Source: Erythrobacter sp. (GTDB lineage Bacteria > Pseudomonadota > Alphaproteobacteria > Sphingomonadales > Sphingomonadaceae). Taken from it: DNA of 64,000 bases. A model generated the notes under the pieces. It had not been told where the DNA came from and did not search any database. It was given only the letters and a program-made list of their open reading frames with translations. Where the stretch lies: NCBI RefSeq assembly GCF_035194505.1, contig NZ_CP136573.1, positions 868,001-932,000 of the forward strand, in the 5' to 3' direction. The position numbers and the translations under genes are program-made. Below are positions 35,647-44,302 of this stretch, in pieces; within the stretch, counting starts at the first letter, position 1, and the number at the start of each line of letters is the position of its first letter.

Positions 35647-36492
35647 TCAGCGCGAGGGATCATCCTTGAGATCGCTGAAGGCATCATCAAGCGCCGAGGG
35701 CTTGGGGGCCGGTTTCGGTGCAGGCTTGGGCGCCGTAGCCGGTGCAGGTGCCGGTGCGGGCTTGGGCGCAAGCGCCGGCTCGATCCGGGGCGCGGTGGCG
35801 GGCTTGGCGGCCGGAGCGACGGCGGGTTTCGCAGGTGCAGCAGCAGGTTTCGCGGGCGCAGGCGCAGGCGTTTCTTCGGCAGGCGCCTCTTCCACCGCCG
35901 GCTCCTCGGCCGCAGGTGCGGGCGGCTCGGGCATCTCGACCACGCCCAGCGGCTTGGCGAGCGCGGCAAGCTGGATCCCATTCACCGCATCGACCGCGCG
36001 GGCGATCACCGGCACTTCGTAACGCATCGCGCCGCCGACATTATACTCCCACACGATCTTCGTGCCTTCGGGGATCTTGCTGATGACGATGGTGAGCACA
36101 CCGGTCACCGGCTCGCTCTGCAAGGGGCCGAGCGCGCCGACCATCCGCAGCGCGCGTTCGGGATAGGCCTGGACCACCCGCATATGCTCGACACTGCCTT
36201 CGAGCGTGAAGCGCCCGGGCTCGTCGACTTCGGGGATCTTCTCGCAGAAACACCCGCCCGCCTGCGGGGTAAGCGTCAGGTTCGCCGCATCGCCCGACCA
36301 CGTGTGGTCCGATGTCCACCATGTGGCCGGCGAGATCAGCGCGAGCCACACTTCCTTCGGGCTGGCCGAGACCACGACCTCATGGCGCGAGACGAAACCG
36401 GCAGGGCTGCTGCCCGTAACCTCCGCGGCCGCCGGAACGGCAGACGCCAGAGCAAGCGCGGAAAGCGCGTGGAGCAAACGGAACTTCGGCAT
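35647..36492 (-). CDS. secreted SRPBCC-domain protein with Ala/Pro-rich tail
   Basis: 281 aa from ATG 36492 with a signal peptide (ASAVPAAAEV). Residues about 30-185 fit an SRPBCC/START-like lipid-binding fold: RHEVVVSASPKEVWLALISPATWW, a strand series and a long C-terminal helix (VIARAVDAVNGIQLAALA). The last 90 residues are a low-complexity Ala/Pro/Lys/Glu linker ending in SALDDAFSDLKDD. Ligand unknown. It sits inside the ribosomal supercluster between adk and rpsM, yet its product is exported. Confidence 0.75.
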   Translation of the reverse strand: MPKFRLLHALSALALASAVPAAAEVTGSSPAGFVSRHEVVVSASPKEVWLALISPATWWTSDHTWSGDAANLTLTPQAGGCFCEKIPEVDEPGRFTLEGSVEHMRVVQAYPERALRMVGALGPLQSEPVTGVLTIVISKIPEGTKIVWEYNVGGAMRYEVPVIARAVDAVNGIQLAALAKPLGVVEMPEPPAPAAEEPAVEEAPAEETPAPAPAKPAAAPAKPAVAPAAKPATAPRIEPALAPKPAPAPAPATAPKPAPKPAPKPSALDDAFSDLKDDPSR

Positions 36493-36531
36493 GGCAGCAA
36501 CCTCCCTCTTGGCGCGGAGGCTTAGGACAAA

Positions 36532-36555
36532 GCAGGCGCTCGCGAAAGCGCCTGC
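36532..36555 (-). terminator. intrinsic terminator after adk
   Basis: On the minus strand GCAGGCGC and GCGCCTGC form an eight-pair stem with an 8-nt loop, followed by TTTGTCC. It lies only 6-7 nt after the adk stop and separates the spc operon from the next gene. Confidence 0.65.
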
Positions 36556-36561
36556 CGCCAA

Positions 36562-37209
36562 TCAGCTGCGCAGAATGGCGTCGATCTCGCCCGCGACCTG
36601 ATCGATCGCGGCCATCCCGTCGATCCGCGAGACGATCCCGCGCGCTTCATAGCCCGGCAGGATCGGCGCGGTCTTGGCGCGGTATTCCTGCATGCGGGTG
36701 CGCACGGTTTCCTCGTTGTCGTCGGGACGACGCTTGAACTCGGTGCTGCCGCAGCTGTCGCACACGCCTTCGGTCGAGGGCGGGTTGGCGGTGTCGTGAT
36801 AGAGCGCGCCGCACTTGGCGCAGGAATAGCGCCCGGTGATGCGGGCGACGAGGGCGTCCTCGTCCACTTCGAGTTCGATCACGTGGTCGAGCGAGCGGCC
36901 GTTCTTGGCAAGGATCGCATCGAGCGAATCTGCCTGCGCGGCAGTGCGCGGATAGCCGTCAAAGATCGCGCCGGTTTCCGGGCCCATCGCCGCCAGTTCG
37001 GCGTCGATCAGGTCGGAGACGATCTCGTCCGAGACGAGTTCGCCGCGCTCCATGACTTCCTTGGCCTTGAGACCCACCGGGGTCCCCGCCTTGACGGCGG
37101 CGCGCAGCATGTCGCCGGTCGAAAGCTGACGCATGCCATGCCGTTCGACCAGGCCGGCGCTCTGCGTGCCCTTGCCGGCACCGGGAGGGCCAAGAAGAAT
37201 GATGTTCAC
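36562..37209 (-). CDS. adk: adenylate kinase
   Basis: 215 aa, long-LID form. P-loop GPPGAGKGTQ (7-16), NMP-binding region STGDMLRAAV and a LID with four cysteines (CAKC ... CDSC, about 129-152), suggesting a structural zinc site as in many Gram-positive and alphaproteobacterial enzymes. Interconverts AMP, ADP and ATP. It follows secY, a common arrangement. Confidence 0.97.
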   Translation of the reverse strand: MNIILLGPPGAGKGTQSAGLVERHGMRQLSTGDMLRAAVKAGTPVGLKAKEVMERGELVSDEIVSDLIDAELAAMGPETGAIFDGYPRTAAQADSLDAILAKNGRSLDHVIELEVDEDALVARITGRYSCAKCGALYHDTANPPSTEGVCDSCGSTEFKRRPDDNEETVRTRMQEYRAKTAPILPGYEARGIVSRIDGMAAIDQVAGEIDAILRS

Positions 37210-37316
37210 GAACCGTCCCCCGTTATCGCCGCCGATCGTTGCCGGTGGCTGGAATAGTGACTTGCGGGTTCAACCATGGCTGACTTCGCGTCAAGTATCG
37301 AAACTCGCGTCCGATC

Positions 37317-38681
37317 TCAGCGCAGTCGGCCCTTGAGCTTCGCCTTCTTGATCAGATCGCCATACTGGTGTGCCAGCAGGTGCGACTGGACCTGGGTGAT
37401 GGTGTCGACAGTGACGTTCACCACGATCAGCAGGCTGGTGCCGCCGAGGAACAGAGGAATACCGGTCTGGGCGATCATGTATTCGGGCAGCACGCAGACC
37501 AGCGTCAGATAGACCGCGCCGACCACGGTGATGCGCGTGAGCACATATTCGAGGTAGTCCGCGGTGCGCTTGCCCGGTCGGATGCCGGGGATGAAGCCGC
37601 CGTTCTTCTTCAGATTGTCCGCCGTCTCCTCGGGGTTGAACACAACCGCGGTGTAGAAGAAGCAGAAGAAGATGATCCCGATGGCATAGAGCGTCATGTA
37701 GAGCGGCTGGCCGTGGGCGAGATACTGGTTGAGCGTGACGATGAACTCGCCAAAGCCGCTGTCGGCATCGACCGAGTTGCCCGCGAACTGCGAGATCGTC
37801 AGCGGCAGGAGCAGCAGCGAGCTGGCAAAGATCGGCGGGATCACGCCTGCGGTGTTGATCTTGAGCGGCAGGTGCGAGCGGTCCGCCTGCATCATGCCGT
37901 TCTGCGTCGCGCGCTTGGGATACTGGATCAACAGCCGGCGCTGGGCGCGCTCCATGAAGGAGATCAGCAGGATCAGCACCACCACCATCGCGATGAAGCC
38001 GATGATAACCACCGGCGAGATCGCCCCGGTGCGGCCGCCTTCGAACAGGTTGGTCCCGAAGGTCGGAAACTGGGCGACAATGCCGGCCATGATGATCAGC
38101 GACACGCCGTTGCCGATGCCGCGGCTGGTAATCTGCTCGCCCAGCCACAGCAGGAACATGGTGCCGCCGACGAGATTGATGACCGATACGATGCGGAACA
38201 TGTAGCCCGGATCGACCACTGCCTGCAGCCCGCTCTGCGCGCCGAAACTTTCGAGGCCGACCGCGAGGAAATAGCCCTGGATCGCGCACAGGAACACCGC
38301 GCCGTAGCGGGTGTACTGGTTCAGCTTCTGGCGACCGGAGGCGCCTTCCTTCTTCATTGCGGCCAGCGCCGGATGCAGGGCCGAGGCCATCTGCACCACG
38401 ATCGAGGCGGTGATGTAGGGCATCACGCCGAGCGCGATGAGGCTCATACGCTCGAGGCTGCCGCCCGAGAAGGTGTTGAACAGATCGAGGATGCCGCCAC
38501 GGGTGCTGTCATAGAGCTCGCTGAGGATCAGCGGATTGACGCCCGGCAGCGGAACGAAGCTCAGGAAACGGAAGACGATCAGCGCGCCGATCGTGAACCA
38601 GATGCGCTGGCGAAGCTCTGTGGCCTTGGCAAAATTGCCGAGGTTGAGGTTGCTCGCGATATTGTCGGCGCGTGATGCCAT
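37317..38681 (-). CDS. secY: preprotein translocase subunit SecY
   Basis: 454 aa with ten transmembrane segments, the channel of the Sec translocon. The plug region (LFNTFSGGSLERMSLIALGVMPYITASI) and the cytosolic loop with GIRPGKRTADYLEYVLTRIT are recognisable. Follows rplO after a 184-bp gap containing a hairpin; co-transcribed with adk. Confidence 0.97.
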   Translation of the reverse strand: MASRADNIASNLNLGNFAKATELRQRIWFTIGALIVFRFLSFVPLPGVNPLILSELYDSTRGGILDLFNTFSGGSLERMSLIALGVMPYITASIVVQMASALHPALAAMKKEGASGRQKLNQYTRYGAVFLCAIQGYFLAVGLESFGAQSGLQAVVDPGYMFRIVSVINLVGGTMFLLWLGEQITSRGIGNGVSLIIMAGIVAQFPTFGTNLFEGGRTGAISPVVIIGFIAMVVVLILLISFMERAQRRLLIQYPKRATQNGMMQADRSHLPLKINTAGVIPPIFASSLLLLPLTISQFAGNSVDADSGFGEFIVTLNQYLAHGQPLYMTLYAIGIIFFCFFYTAVVFNPEETADNLKKNGGFIPGIRPGKRTADYLEYVLTRITVVGAVYLTLVCVLPEYMIAQTGIPLFLGGTSLLIVVNVTVDTITQVQSHLLAHQYGDLIKKAKLKGRLR

Positions 38682-38823
38682 GTCGTCTCGTCGATCCTAG
38701 CTCTTGGCCCGGCCGCGATGCCTGCTGGCACCGCCTTGTCCGAACCGTCTCCAGCGCAGCCGTTTGCAGCTTTTCACCCTCTCGAAAGGGCCAGCCCGGC
38801 ACGCGAGAGCCTAAATAGGAAGC

Positions 38824-38848
38824 GCGGGGGCTCTTGTCGAACCCCCGC
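38824..38848 (-). terminator. hairpin between rplO and secY
   Basis: GCGGGGG (38824-38830) pairs with CCCCCGC (38842-38848). It lies 18 nt after the rplO stop. No U-run follows, so it may be a processing or attenuation point that lowers secY relative to ribosomal proteins. Confidence 0.5.
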
Positions 38849-38865
38849 GCATGACCTTTTGTCGA

Positions 38866-39399
38866 TTACTTCGCGTTTGCGGCCTTGGCGGCCTTGTTGG
38901 CGTCGCGGCGCGCGAGCTTCTTCTCGTGCTCCGGGGTCGCGGCAGGCGCGACTTCGACCTTGCCGCCGGCAGCTTCCACAGCCGCGATGGCACCCTTGGT
39001 CGCGCCGGTCACAGCGAAGGTCGCCTTGGCGGTGATCGCACCCTTGCCGAGCAGACGCACGCCGTCCTTGCCGCCGCGCACGAGGCCGGCGTTACGCAGG
39101 GCTTCCTCGGTGATGGTAGCCTTCGCGTCGAGCTTGCCCGCGTCGATGAACTTCTGGATCATGCCGATGTTCACCTCGGCGTAGTCCTTGCCGAAGGGGT
39201 TGTTGAAGCCGCGCTTCGGGAGACGCATGTGCAGCGGCATCTGGCCGCCTTCGAAGCCCTTGATGGCAACGCCCGAACGGGCCTTCTGGCCCTTCTGGCC
39301 GCGTGCCGAGGTCTTGCCCTTGCCCGAGCCGATACCACGGCCGACACGGATGCGGCCCTTGCGGGCACCGGCATTGTCGCGGATGTCATTCAGTTTCAT
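38866..39399 (-). CDS. rplO: 50S ribosomal protein L15
   Basis: 177 aa, about 30 residues longer than E. coli. The N-terminus MKLNDIRDNAGARKGRIRVGRG and glycine-rich SGKGKTSARGQKGQKAR are typical. The extension is a C-terminal Lys/Ala-rich helix (EHEKKLARRDANKAAKAA). Assembles into the 50S subunit; last ribosomal gene before secY. Confidence 0.97.
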   Translation of the reverse strand: MKLNDIRDNAGARKGRIRVGRGIGSGKGKTSARGQKGQKARSGVAIKGFEGGQMPLHMRLPKRGFNNPFGKDYAEVNIGMIQKFIDAGKLDAKATITEEALRNAGLVRGGKDGVRLLGKGAITAKATFAVTGATKGAIAAVEAAGGKVEVAPAATPEHEKKLARRDANKAAKAANAK

Positions 39400-39441
39400 G
39401 TGTGTGCACTCGCTTTCGCTTTTGTCGCGCTGAGAGATGGA

Positions 39442-39463
39442 AAGCCCCGCCGGAGCGGGGCTT
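39442..39463 (-). terminator. hairpin between rpmD and rplO
   Basis: AAGCCCCGC (39442-39450) pairs with GCGGGGCTT (39455-39463) around a 4-nt loop. It is intra-operon, 9 nt after the rpmD stop, without a strong U-run. Likely mRNA processing or partial attenuation. Confidence 0.45.
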
Positions 39464-39471
39464 GCCGGACT

Positions 39472-39648
39472 TTAGTCGATCACCTGGACCAGATGCGGGA
39501 TCTTGGCGATCGCGCCGCGCACCTCGGGGGTGTCCTGACGCTCGACGATCTTGTGCATCTTGTTCAGCCCAAGACCGATGAGGATCTTGCGCTGGCTTTC
39601 CGGGCGACGGATCGGCGAACCGATCTGCTTGATCTTGATGGTAGCCAT
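39472..39648 (-). CDS. rpmD: 50S ribosomal protein L30
   Basis: 58 aa, reading MATIKIKQIGSPIRR at the start and PHLVQVID at the end. The L30 core IGLGLNKMHKIVERQDTPEVRG is intact. Lies between rpsE and rplO as usual in the spc operon; 6 nt after the rpsE stop. Confidence 0.95.
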   Translation of the reverse strand: MATIKIKQIGSPIRRPESQRKILIGLGLNKMHKIVERQDTPEVRGAIAKIPHLVQVID

Positions 39649-39654
39649 GTCGGA

Positions 39655-40365
39655 TTACTCCACAATCGCCGCAGCTTCGGCTTCCGCCTCGGCTGCGCCG
39701 GCACCGCCACGACCCAGGAGGTCGGCAACCTTCTTGCCGCGACGCTGGGCAACCGACTTCGGCGAAGTCTGCTCCGACAGCGCGTCAAAGGTGGCGCGGA
39801 TCATGTTATAGGGGTTCGAGGTGCCGACCGACTTGGTCACCACATCGGCAACGCCGAGGCTCTCGAACACGGCGCGCATCGGACCACCGGCGATGATGCC
39901 GGTCCCCGCGGGCGCCGAACGGACGGTCACCTTGCCGGCGCCGAAACGGCCGTTGCCGTCATGGTGCAGGGTGCGGCCTTCCTTGAGCGGAACGCGGATC
40001 ATCTTCTTGCGGGCCGAGGCGGTTGCCTTGGTGATCGCTTCGGGCACTTCGCGAGCCTTGCCGTGGCCGAAGCCGACGCGGCCCTGGCCGTCGCCGACCA
40101 CAACCAGCGCTGCAAAGCCGAAGCGCTTGCCGCCCTTCACGGTCTTCGAGACGCGGTTGATGTGCACCAGCTTCTCGATGATGCCGTCATCTTCCTCTTC
40201 GCGCTTGCCACGACGATCGTCGCGGTTGCCACGACCGCGACCACGGCCTTCGCCGCCTTCGCGGTTGCCGCCACGGCCACGACCGCGACGACCCTGTGCT
40301 TCACCGGCGTCGCCGCCGGTGTCACCCGCCACGTCGACGGTATCGATGGTGTTTTCGTCAGCCAT
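39655..40365 (-). CDS. rpsE: 30S ribosomal protein S5 with RG-rich N-terminal extension
   Basis: 236 aa versus about 167 in E. coli. The conserved double-stranded RNA-binding and C-terminal domains (NRVSKTVKGGKRFGFAALVV, GRVGFGHGKAREVPEAI) occupy about 66-205. The N-terminal 60 residues are Gly/Arg/Glu-rich with RGRGRGGNREGG-type runs, and the C-terminus has an Ala/Glu-rich tail. Spectinomycin-loop residues look wild type. S5 works in decoding fidelity. Confidence 0.97.
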   Translation of the reverse strand: MADENTIDTVDVAGDTGGDAGEAQGRRGRGRGGNREGGEGRGRGRGNRDDRRGKREEEDDGIIEKLVHINRVSKTVKGGKRFGFAALVVVGDGQGRVGFGHGKAREVPEAITKATASARKKMIRVPLKEGRTLHHDGNGRFGAGKVTVRSAPAGTGIIAGGPMRAVFESLGVADVVTKSVGTSNPYNMIRATFDALSEQTSPKSVAQRRGKKVADLLGRGGAGAAEAEAEAAAIVE

Positions 40366-40367
40366 GA

Positions 40368-40712
40368 TCAGAACTCCAGCCCGCCTTCACGGGCGGCATC
40401 GGCCAGCGCCTTGACGCGGCCATGGAACAGGAACCCGCCGCGATCGAACACGACAGTCGTCACGCCAGCCTTCTTGGCGGCCTCGGCGATCTGCTTGCCG
40501 ACTTCGGCAGCAGCAGCGACGTTGGCGCCGCTGACAGAGACGCCGAGCGTCGAGGCAGCGGCCACAGTGCGGCCGGCAGCATCGTCGATGATCTGCGCGT
40601 AGATGTGACGGCCGGTGCGGTGCACCGACAGACGGGGCTTGCCACCGGCGCGCTCACGCAGAGCGGTACGGACACGGCGGCGGCGGCGTTCGAACAGGGA
40701 AAGCTTTGCCAT
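40368..40712 (-). CDS. rplR: 50S ribosomal protein L18
   Basis: 114 aa, 5S rRNA-binding protein of the central protuberance. KPRLSVHRTGRHIYAQIIDD and the C-terminal DRGGFLFHGRVKALADAAREGGL are conserved. Two bases separate it from rpsE and one from rplF, so translation is tightly packed. Confidence 0.97.
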   Translation of the reverse strand: MAKLSLFERRRRRVRTALRERAGGKPRLSVHRTGRHIYAQIIDDAAGRTVAAASTLGVSVSGANVAAAAEVGKQIAEAAKKAGVTTVVFDRGGFLFHGRVKALADAAREGGLEF

Positions 40713-40713
40713 G

Positions 40714-41247
40714 TTACTTCTTCTTCCCTTCCTTGCGGAAGATAAACTCGCCGCGATAGGCGATACCCTTGCCCTTGTAAGGCTCGGGCTTGCGCCAGCG
40801 GCGGATTTCCGCGGCGAACTGGCCCACAGCCTGCTTGTCGATGCCCGAGATCTCGATCGTGGTCTGGTCCGGGGTCTTCACCTCGAGACCGGCCGGGACC
40901 GGAAGATCGACATCGTGGCTGTAGCCAAGCTGCAGCTTGAGGTTGGTCCCCTGCGCGTTGGCACGGTAACCGACGCCCTTGATGACGAGGACCTTGGTGA
41001 AGCCGTCGGTGACGCCTTGCACGAGGTTCGACACCAGCGTGCGCTGCATGCCCCAGAAGGCGCGTGCCTGCTTGCTGTCATTGGCCGGCTTCACCTGGAT
41101 CTCGCCCTCTTCGACCTTGTAGTCGATGAGGTCGGACAGACCCAGCGTCAGGGTGCCCTTGGGGCCCTTCACGCTCAGCGTGCCATTGTCGATGGTGGCC
41201 GTCACCCCGCCAGGGATCGCCACCGGCCTTTTGCCGATGCGGCTCAT
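40714..41247 (-). CDS. rplF: 50S ribosomal protein L6
   Basis: 177 aa, two-domain protein near the factor-binding site. MSRIGKRPVAIPGGV and the C-terminal signature PEPYKGKGIAYRGEFIFRKEGKKK region are present. Its ATG overlaps the rpsH stop. Confidence 0.97.
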   Translation of the reverse strand: MSRIGKRPVAIPGGVTATIDNGTLSVKGPKGTLTLGLSDLIDYKVEEGEIQVKPANDSKQARAFWGMQRTLVSNLVQGVTDGFTKVLVIKGVGYRANAQGTNLKLQLGYSHDVDLPVPAGLEVKTPDQTTIEISGIDKQAVGQFAAEIRRWRKPEPYKGKGIAYRGEFIFRKEGKKK

Positions 41248-41642
41248 CAGAACACCTCCGCCAGCACTTCGCCGCCGACGTTGTTGGCACGTGCCTCGGC
41301 ATCCGAGAGCACGCCCTTGGGCGTCGAGACGATGGTGATGCCAAGGCCGTTGCGGATCGTCGGGAGCTCCTTCGAGCCCGAATAGATCCGGCGGCCGGGC
41401 TTCGAGACGCGGGCCACGTGCTTGATCGCGGGTTCGCCTTCGAAATACTTCAGTTCGATCCGCAGCGCGGGGTGCTTGCCCGAATTGTCCTCGGAATAGC
41501 CACGGATGTAGCCTTCACGCTGGAGCACTTCGAGCACGCTTGCACGCAGGTTGCTGGCGGGCGTCAGGACGGAGTCCTTCTTCGCACGCTGGCCGTTGCG
41601 GATGCGGGTGAGCATGTCACCCAGGGGGTCGGTCATAGCCAT
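41247..41642 (-). CDS. rpsH: 30S ribosomal protein S8
   Basis: 131 aa. DPLGDMLTRIRNGQ at the N-terminus and the STPKGVLSDAEARANNVGGE end match the family. S8 binds 16S rRNA helix 21 and in E. coli also represses the spc mRNA at rplE; no copy of that site was identified here by eye. Confidence 0.97.
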   Translation of the reverse strand: MAMTDPLGDMLTRIRNGQRAKKDSVLTPASNLRASVLEVLQREGYIRGYSEDNSGKHPALRIELKYFEGEPAIKHVARVSKPGRRIYSGSKELPTIRNGLGITIVSTPKGVLSDAEARANNVGGEVLAEVF

Positions 41643-41653
41643 CTACTTGATCC

Positions 41654-41959
41654 TCACCAGCTCGACTTGGTAAGACCGGGAATCATCCCGCTGTTGCCGA
41701 GTTCGCGCAGTTCGATACGGTTGATGCCGAACTTGCGGTAATAGCCGCGCGGGCGGCCGGTGGTGGCGCAGCGGTTGCGCACCCGGGTCGGGTTCGCATT
41801 GCGCGGAAGTTCCGCCATCTTGAGGCGGGCGACCATGCGCTCCGTCTCGTCAAGCGACTTGTCGGCAGCGATCGCCTTCAGCTTCTCGTACTTCGCAGCG
41901 TACTGCTTGACGAGCTTCTTGCGACGCTCATTCTTGTTGATCGAACTCAGTTTCGCCAT
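41654..41959 (-). CDS. rpsN: 30S ribosomal protein S14
   Basis: 101 aa, the long zinc-free form: no CxxC pairs, with the loop between ERRKKLVKQYAAKY and RCATTGRPRGYYRKFGINR. Lies between rplE and rpsH. Confidence 0.97.
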   Translation of the reverse strand: MAKLSSINKNERRKKLVKQYAAKYEKLKAIAADKSLDETERMVARLKMAELPRNANPTRVRNRCATTGRPRGYYRKFGINRIELRELGNSGMIPGLTKSSW

Positions 41960-42003
41960 GGACTTAAGCTCTCTTCTCTTCGTGTCTCAATGTGGAGGGC
42001 GGC

Positions 42004-42585
42004 TTACGCCGCCTCCTTCTGTTCAGCCTTGGCTTCGCCGGCAAAGGGGAAGCCGAACAGACGCAGCAGTTCGCGCGCCTCTTCGTCGGTCTTGGCGGTG
42101 GTGGTGACGATGATGTCCATCCCACGCACCTTCTCGATCTTGTCGTAGCTGATTTCCGGGAACACGATCTGTTCCTTCAGCCCCATCGCGTAATTGCCGC
42201 GGCCGTCGAACGACTTGGCGTTCAGCCCGCGGAAGTCACGGATGCGCGGCATAGCCACGGTCACCAGACGATCGAGGAATTCGAACATGCGGTCGCGGCG
42301 CAAGGTCACCTTGCAACCGATCGGCATGCCTTCGCGCAGCTTGAACTGGGCGATCGACTTCTTGGCCTTGGTGATGACCGGCTTCTGGCCGGCGATCAGC
42401 GCCATTTCCTCGGCGGCGGTCTGAACCTTCTTCTTGTCCTGGCTCGCTTCGCCCACGCCCATGTTGAGCGTGATCTTTTCGAGCTTCGGGACCTGGAGAC
42501 GGTTCGTGTAACCGAACTTCTCGGTCATCGCCTTGACGATTTCGGCCTCGTACTTGGCCTTCATCCGGGGGGTATAATCAGCCAT
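42004..42585 (-). CDS. rplE: 50S ribosomal protein L5
   Basis: 193 aa from MADYTPRM at 42585, which overlaps the rplX end by 8 nt. KLEKITLNMGVGEAS, GQKPVITKAKKSIAQFKLREG and the C-terminal GMDIIVTTTAKTDEEARELL are typical. Binds 5S rRNA and contacts S13 in the intersubunit bridge. A start at 42600 is possible but poorer. Confidence 0.97.
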   Translation of the reverse strand: MADYTPRMKAKYEAEIVKAMTEKFGYTNRLQVPKLEKITLNMGVGEASQDKKKVQTAAEEMALIAGQKPVITKAKKSIAQFKLREGMPIGCKVTLRRDRMFEFLDRLVTVAMPRIRDFRGLNAKSFDGRGNYAMGLKEQIVFPEISYDKIEKVRGMDIIVTTTAKTDEEARELLRLFGFPFAGEAKAEQKEAA

Positions 42586-42898
42586 CGATGGTCTCCCCAC
42601 TCTTCACGGCGACGCGCACCTTCTTGCCGTCCTTGATTTCGAAACGGACGCGGGTGGCCTTGCCGGTCTTGGGATCGGCGAGCGCGACCTTCGAGACATG
42701 CATCGGCGCCGGGAAACGGTCGATGCCGCCCTGCGGGTTCTGCTGGCTCGGCTTGCGGTGACGGGCGACGATGTTCACGCCTTCGACAACGACCTTGCTG
42801 TCCTTCGGGAGAACCTGGGCGACCGTACCGGTGCGGCCCTTGTCCTTGCCCGACAGCACGACAACGCTGTCACCCTTCTTGATCTTCGCGGCAGCCAT
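42578..42898 (-). CDS. rplX: 50S ribosomal protein L24
   Basis: 106 aa with the KOW motif at the N-terminus (KIKKGDSVVVLSGKDKGRTG). Assembly-initiating protein of the 50S subunit. Its ATG overlaps the rplN stop by one base. Confidence 0.97.
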   Translation of the reverse strand: MAAAKIKKGDSVVVLSGKDKGRTGTVAQVLPKDSKVVVEGVNIVARHRKPSQQNPQGGIDRFPAPMHVSKVALADPKTGKATRVRFEIKDGKKVRVAVKSGETIDG

Positions 42899-43266
42899 TA
42901 CAGCACCTCCGGAGCGAGCGAGATGATCTTCATGAAGCCGCGCGAGCGCAGTTCACGCACCACCGGGCCAAAGATACGGGTGCCGATCGGCTCCTCGTTC
43001 TTGTTGACCAGCACGGCGGCATTGGTGTCGAAGCGGATAACGCTGCCGTCGGGACGACGAACGTCCTTGCGGGTACGCACGATCACCGCACGGTGAACGT
43101 CGCCCTTCTTGACCTTCGCGCGCGGCTGCGCCTCCTTGATGGAGACGACGATCACGTCGCCGACGCCCGCGGTACGACGCTTCGACCCGCCCAGCACCTT
43201 GATGCACTGGACGCGCTTGGCGCCGCTGTTGTCCGCGACGTCGAGATTGGATTGCATCTGGATCAT
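42898..43266 (-). CDS. rplN: 50S ribosomal protein L14
   Basis: 122 aa beginning MIQMQSNLDVADNSGAKRVQ, with AVIVRTRKDVRRPDGSVIRFD in the middle. Subunit-interface protein. 75 nt separate it from rpsQ. Confidence 0.97.
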   Translation of the reverse strand: MIQMQSNLDVADNSGAKRVQCIKVLGGSKRRTAGVGDVIVVSIKEAQPRAKVKKGDVHRAVIVRTRKDVRRPDGSVIRFDTNAAVLVNKNEEPIGTRIFGPVVRELRSRGFMKIISLAPEVL

Positions 43267-43341
43267 TGATCCGGTTCCTTCTCACTGGCTTTCCGGGACG
43301 CCCAATCCGACTGGGGCCCGGGAGTTCCGTTTACGCCTAAT

Positions 43342-43632
43342 TCAGTTGCCCGCAGCCGCGACGTCGAGGTCGGCTTCCACCGCCTGCACGCCGCCCGCCA
43401 CGACCCGGTCCTTGACGATCCAGGTCTTGGTCTTCGACATCGGACGGGTCTCTTCGATCCGCACCACGTCGCCCACGGTGTATTCGTTGTTCTCGTCGTG
43501 AGCGTGATACTTCTTCGAACGACGGATGATCTTCCCGTAGAGCGGGTGCTTCACCTTGCGTTCGACCTTCACGGTCACGGTCTTGTCGGTCTTGTCGGAG
43601 GTCACAGTCCCGACGAGGATGCGCTTGGGCAT
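43342..43632 (-). CDS. rpsQ: 30S ribosomal protein S17
   Basis: 96 aa. MPKRILVGTVTSDKTDKTVTV, then YGKIIRRSKKYHAHDENN, match S17, a primary 16S rRNA-binding protein. A short C-terminal extension (about 12 residues, Ala/Val-rich) exceeds the E. coli protein. Confidence 0.97.
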   Translation of the reverse strand: MPKRILVGTVTSDKTDKTVTVKVERKVKHPLYGKIIRRSKKYHAHDENNEYTVGDVVRIEETRPMSKTKTWIVKDRVVAGGVQAVEADLDVAAAGN

Positions 43633-43644
43633 TGTGCTTACTCC

Positions 43645-43857
43645 TTACGCCTTGGCGGCGGCGGCCTTGGCCGCACGCTCGCTCTGCAGCGTCTTGATCT
43701 GCGCGATGGTCCGGCGCACCTGACGGATGCGCGAGGGAGCCTCGAGCTGGTTGGTCGCAGCCTGGAACCGCAGGTTGAACTGCTCGCGCTTGAGCTCGGT
43801 GAGCTCGGCGTTCAGCTGATCATCGGTCTTGGTGCGAAGGTCCGCGAAATCGGCCAT
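43645..43857 (-). CDS. rpmC: 50S ribosomal protein L29
   Basis: 70 aa two-helix protein at the tunnel exit: DQLNAELTELKREQFNLRFQAA and the RRTIAQIKTLQSER helix. Start overlaps the rplP stop by one base. Confidence 0.96.
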   Translation of the reverse strand: MADFADLRTKTDDQLNAELTELKREQFNLRFQAATNQLEAPSRIRQVRRTIAQIKTLQSERAAKAAAAKA

Positions 43858-44291
43858 TATTCGCCTCCCAGGTGGCTGGTGTCGCCAAGACGGGCGACAA
43901 CCTTGGTCTTGATCGGCAGCTTCATCGCTGCACGCTCGAATGCTTCGGCAGCCAGCGGGCCGGCCACGCCGTCGAGTTCGAACAGGATGCGGCCCGGCTT
44001 CACGCGCGCCGACCAGTATTCGACCGAACCCTTGCCCTTACCCTGACGGACTTCGGCAGGCTTCTTCGACACCGGCAGATCGGGGAAGACGCGGATCCAC
44101 AGACGACCCTGACGCTTGATGTGACGGGTGATGGCACGACGCGCCGCTTCGATCTGGCGGGCGGTGATGCGCTCCGGTTCCAGGGCCTTGAGGCCGTAGG
44201 AGCCGAAGTTGAGGCTGGTGCCGCCCTTCGCGTCGCCCTTGATCCGGCCCTTGAAGGCCTTGCGGAACTTGGTTTTCTTCGGTTGCAACAT
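43857..44291 (-). CDS. rplP: 50S ribosomal protein L16
   Basis: 144 aa. MLQPKKTKFRKAFKGRIKG and the loop with RQGKGKGSVEYWSARVKPGR are typical; the Arg that ycfD-type oxygenases hydroxylate in E. coli lies in this region. Needed for peptidyl-transferase centre assembly. Confidence 0.97.
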   Translation of the reverse strand: MLQPKKTKFRKAFKGRIKGDAKGGTSLNFGSYGLKALEPERITARQIEAARRAITRHIKRQGRLWIRVFPDLPVSKKPAEVRQGKGKGSVEYWSARVKPGRILFELDGVAGPLAAEAFERAAMKLPIKTKVVARLGDTSHLGGE

Positions 44292-44302
44292 TGTCTGTTA
44301 CC

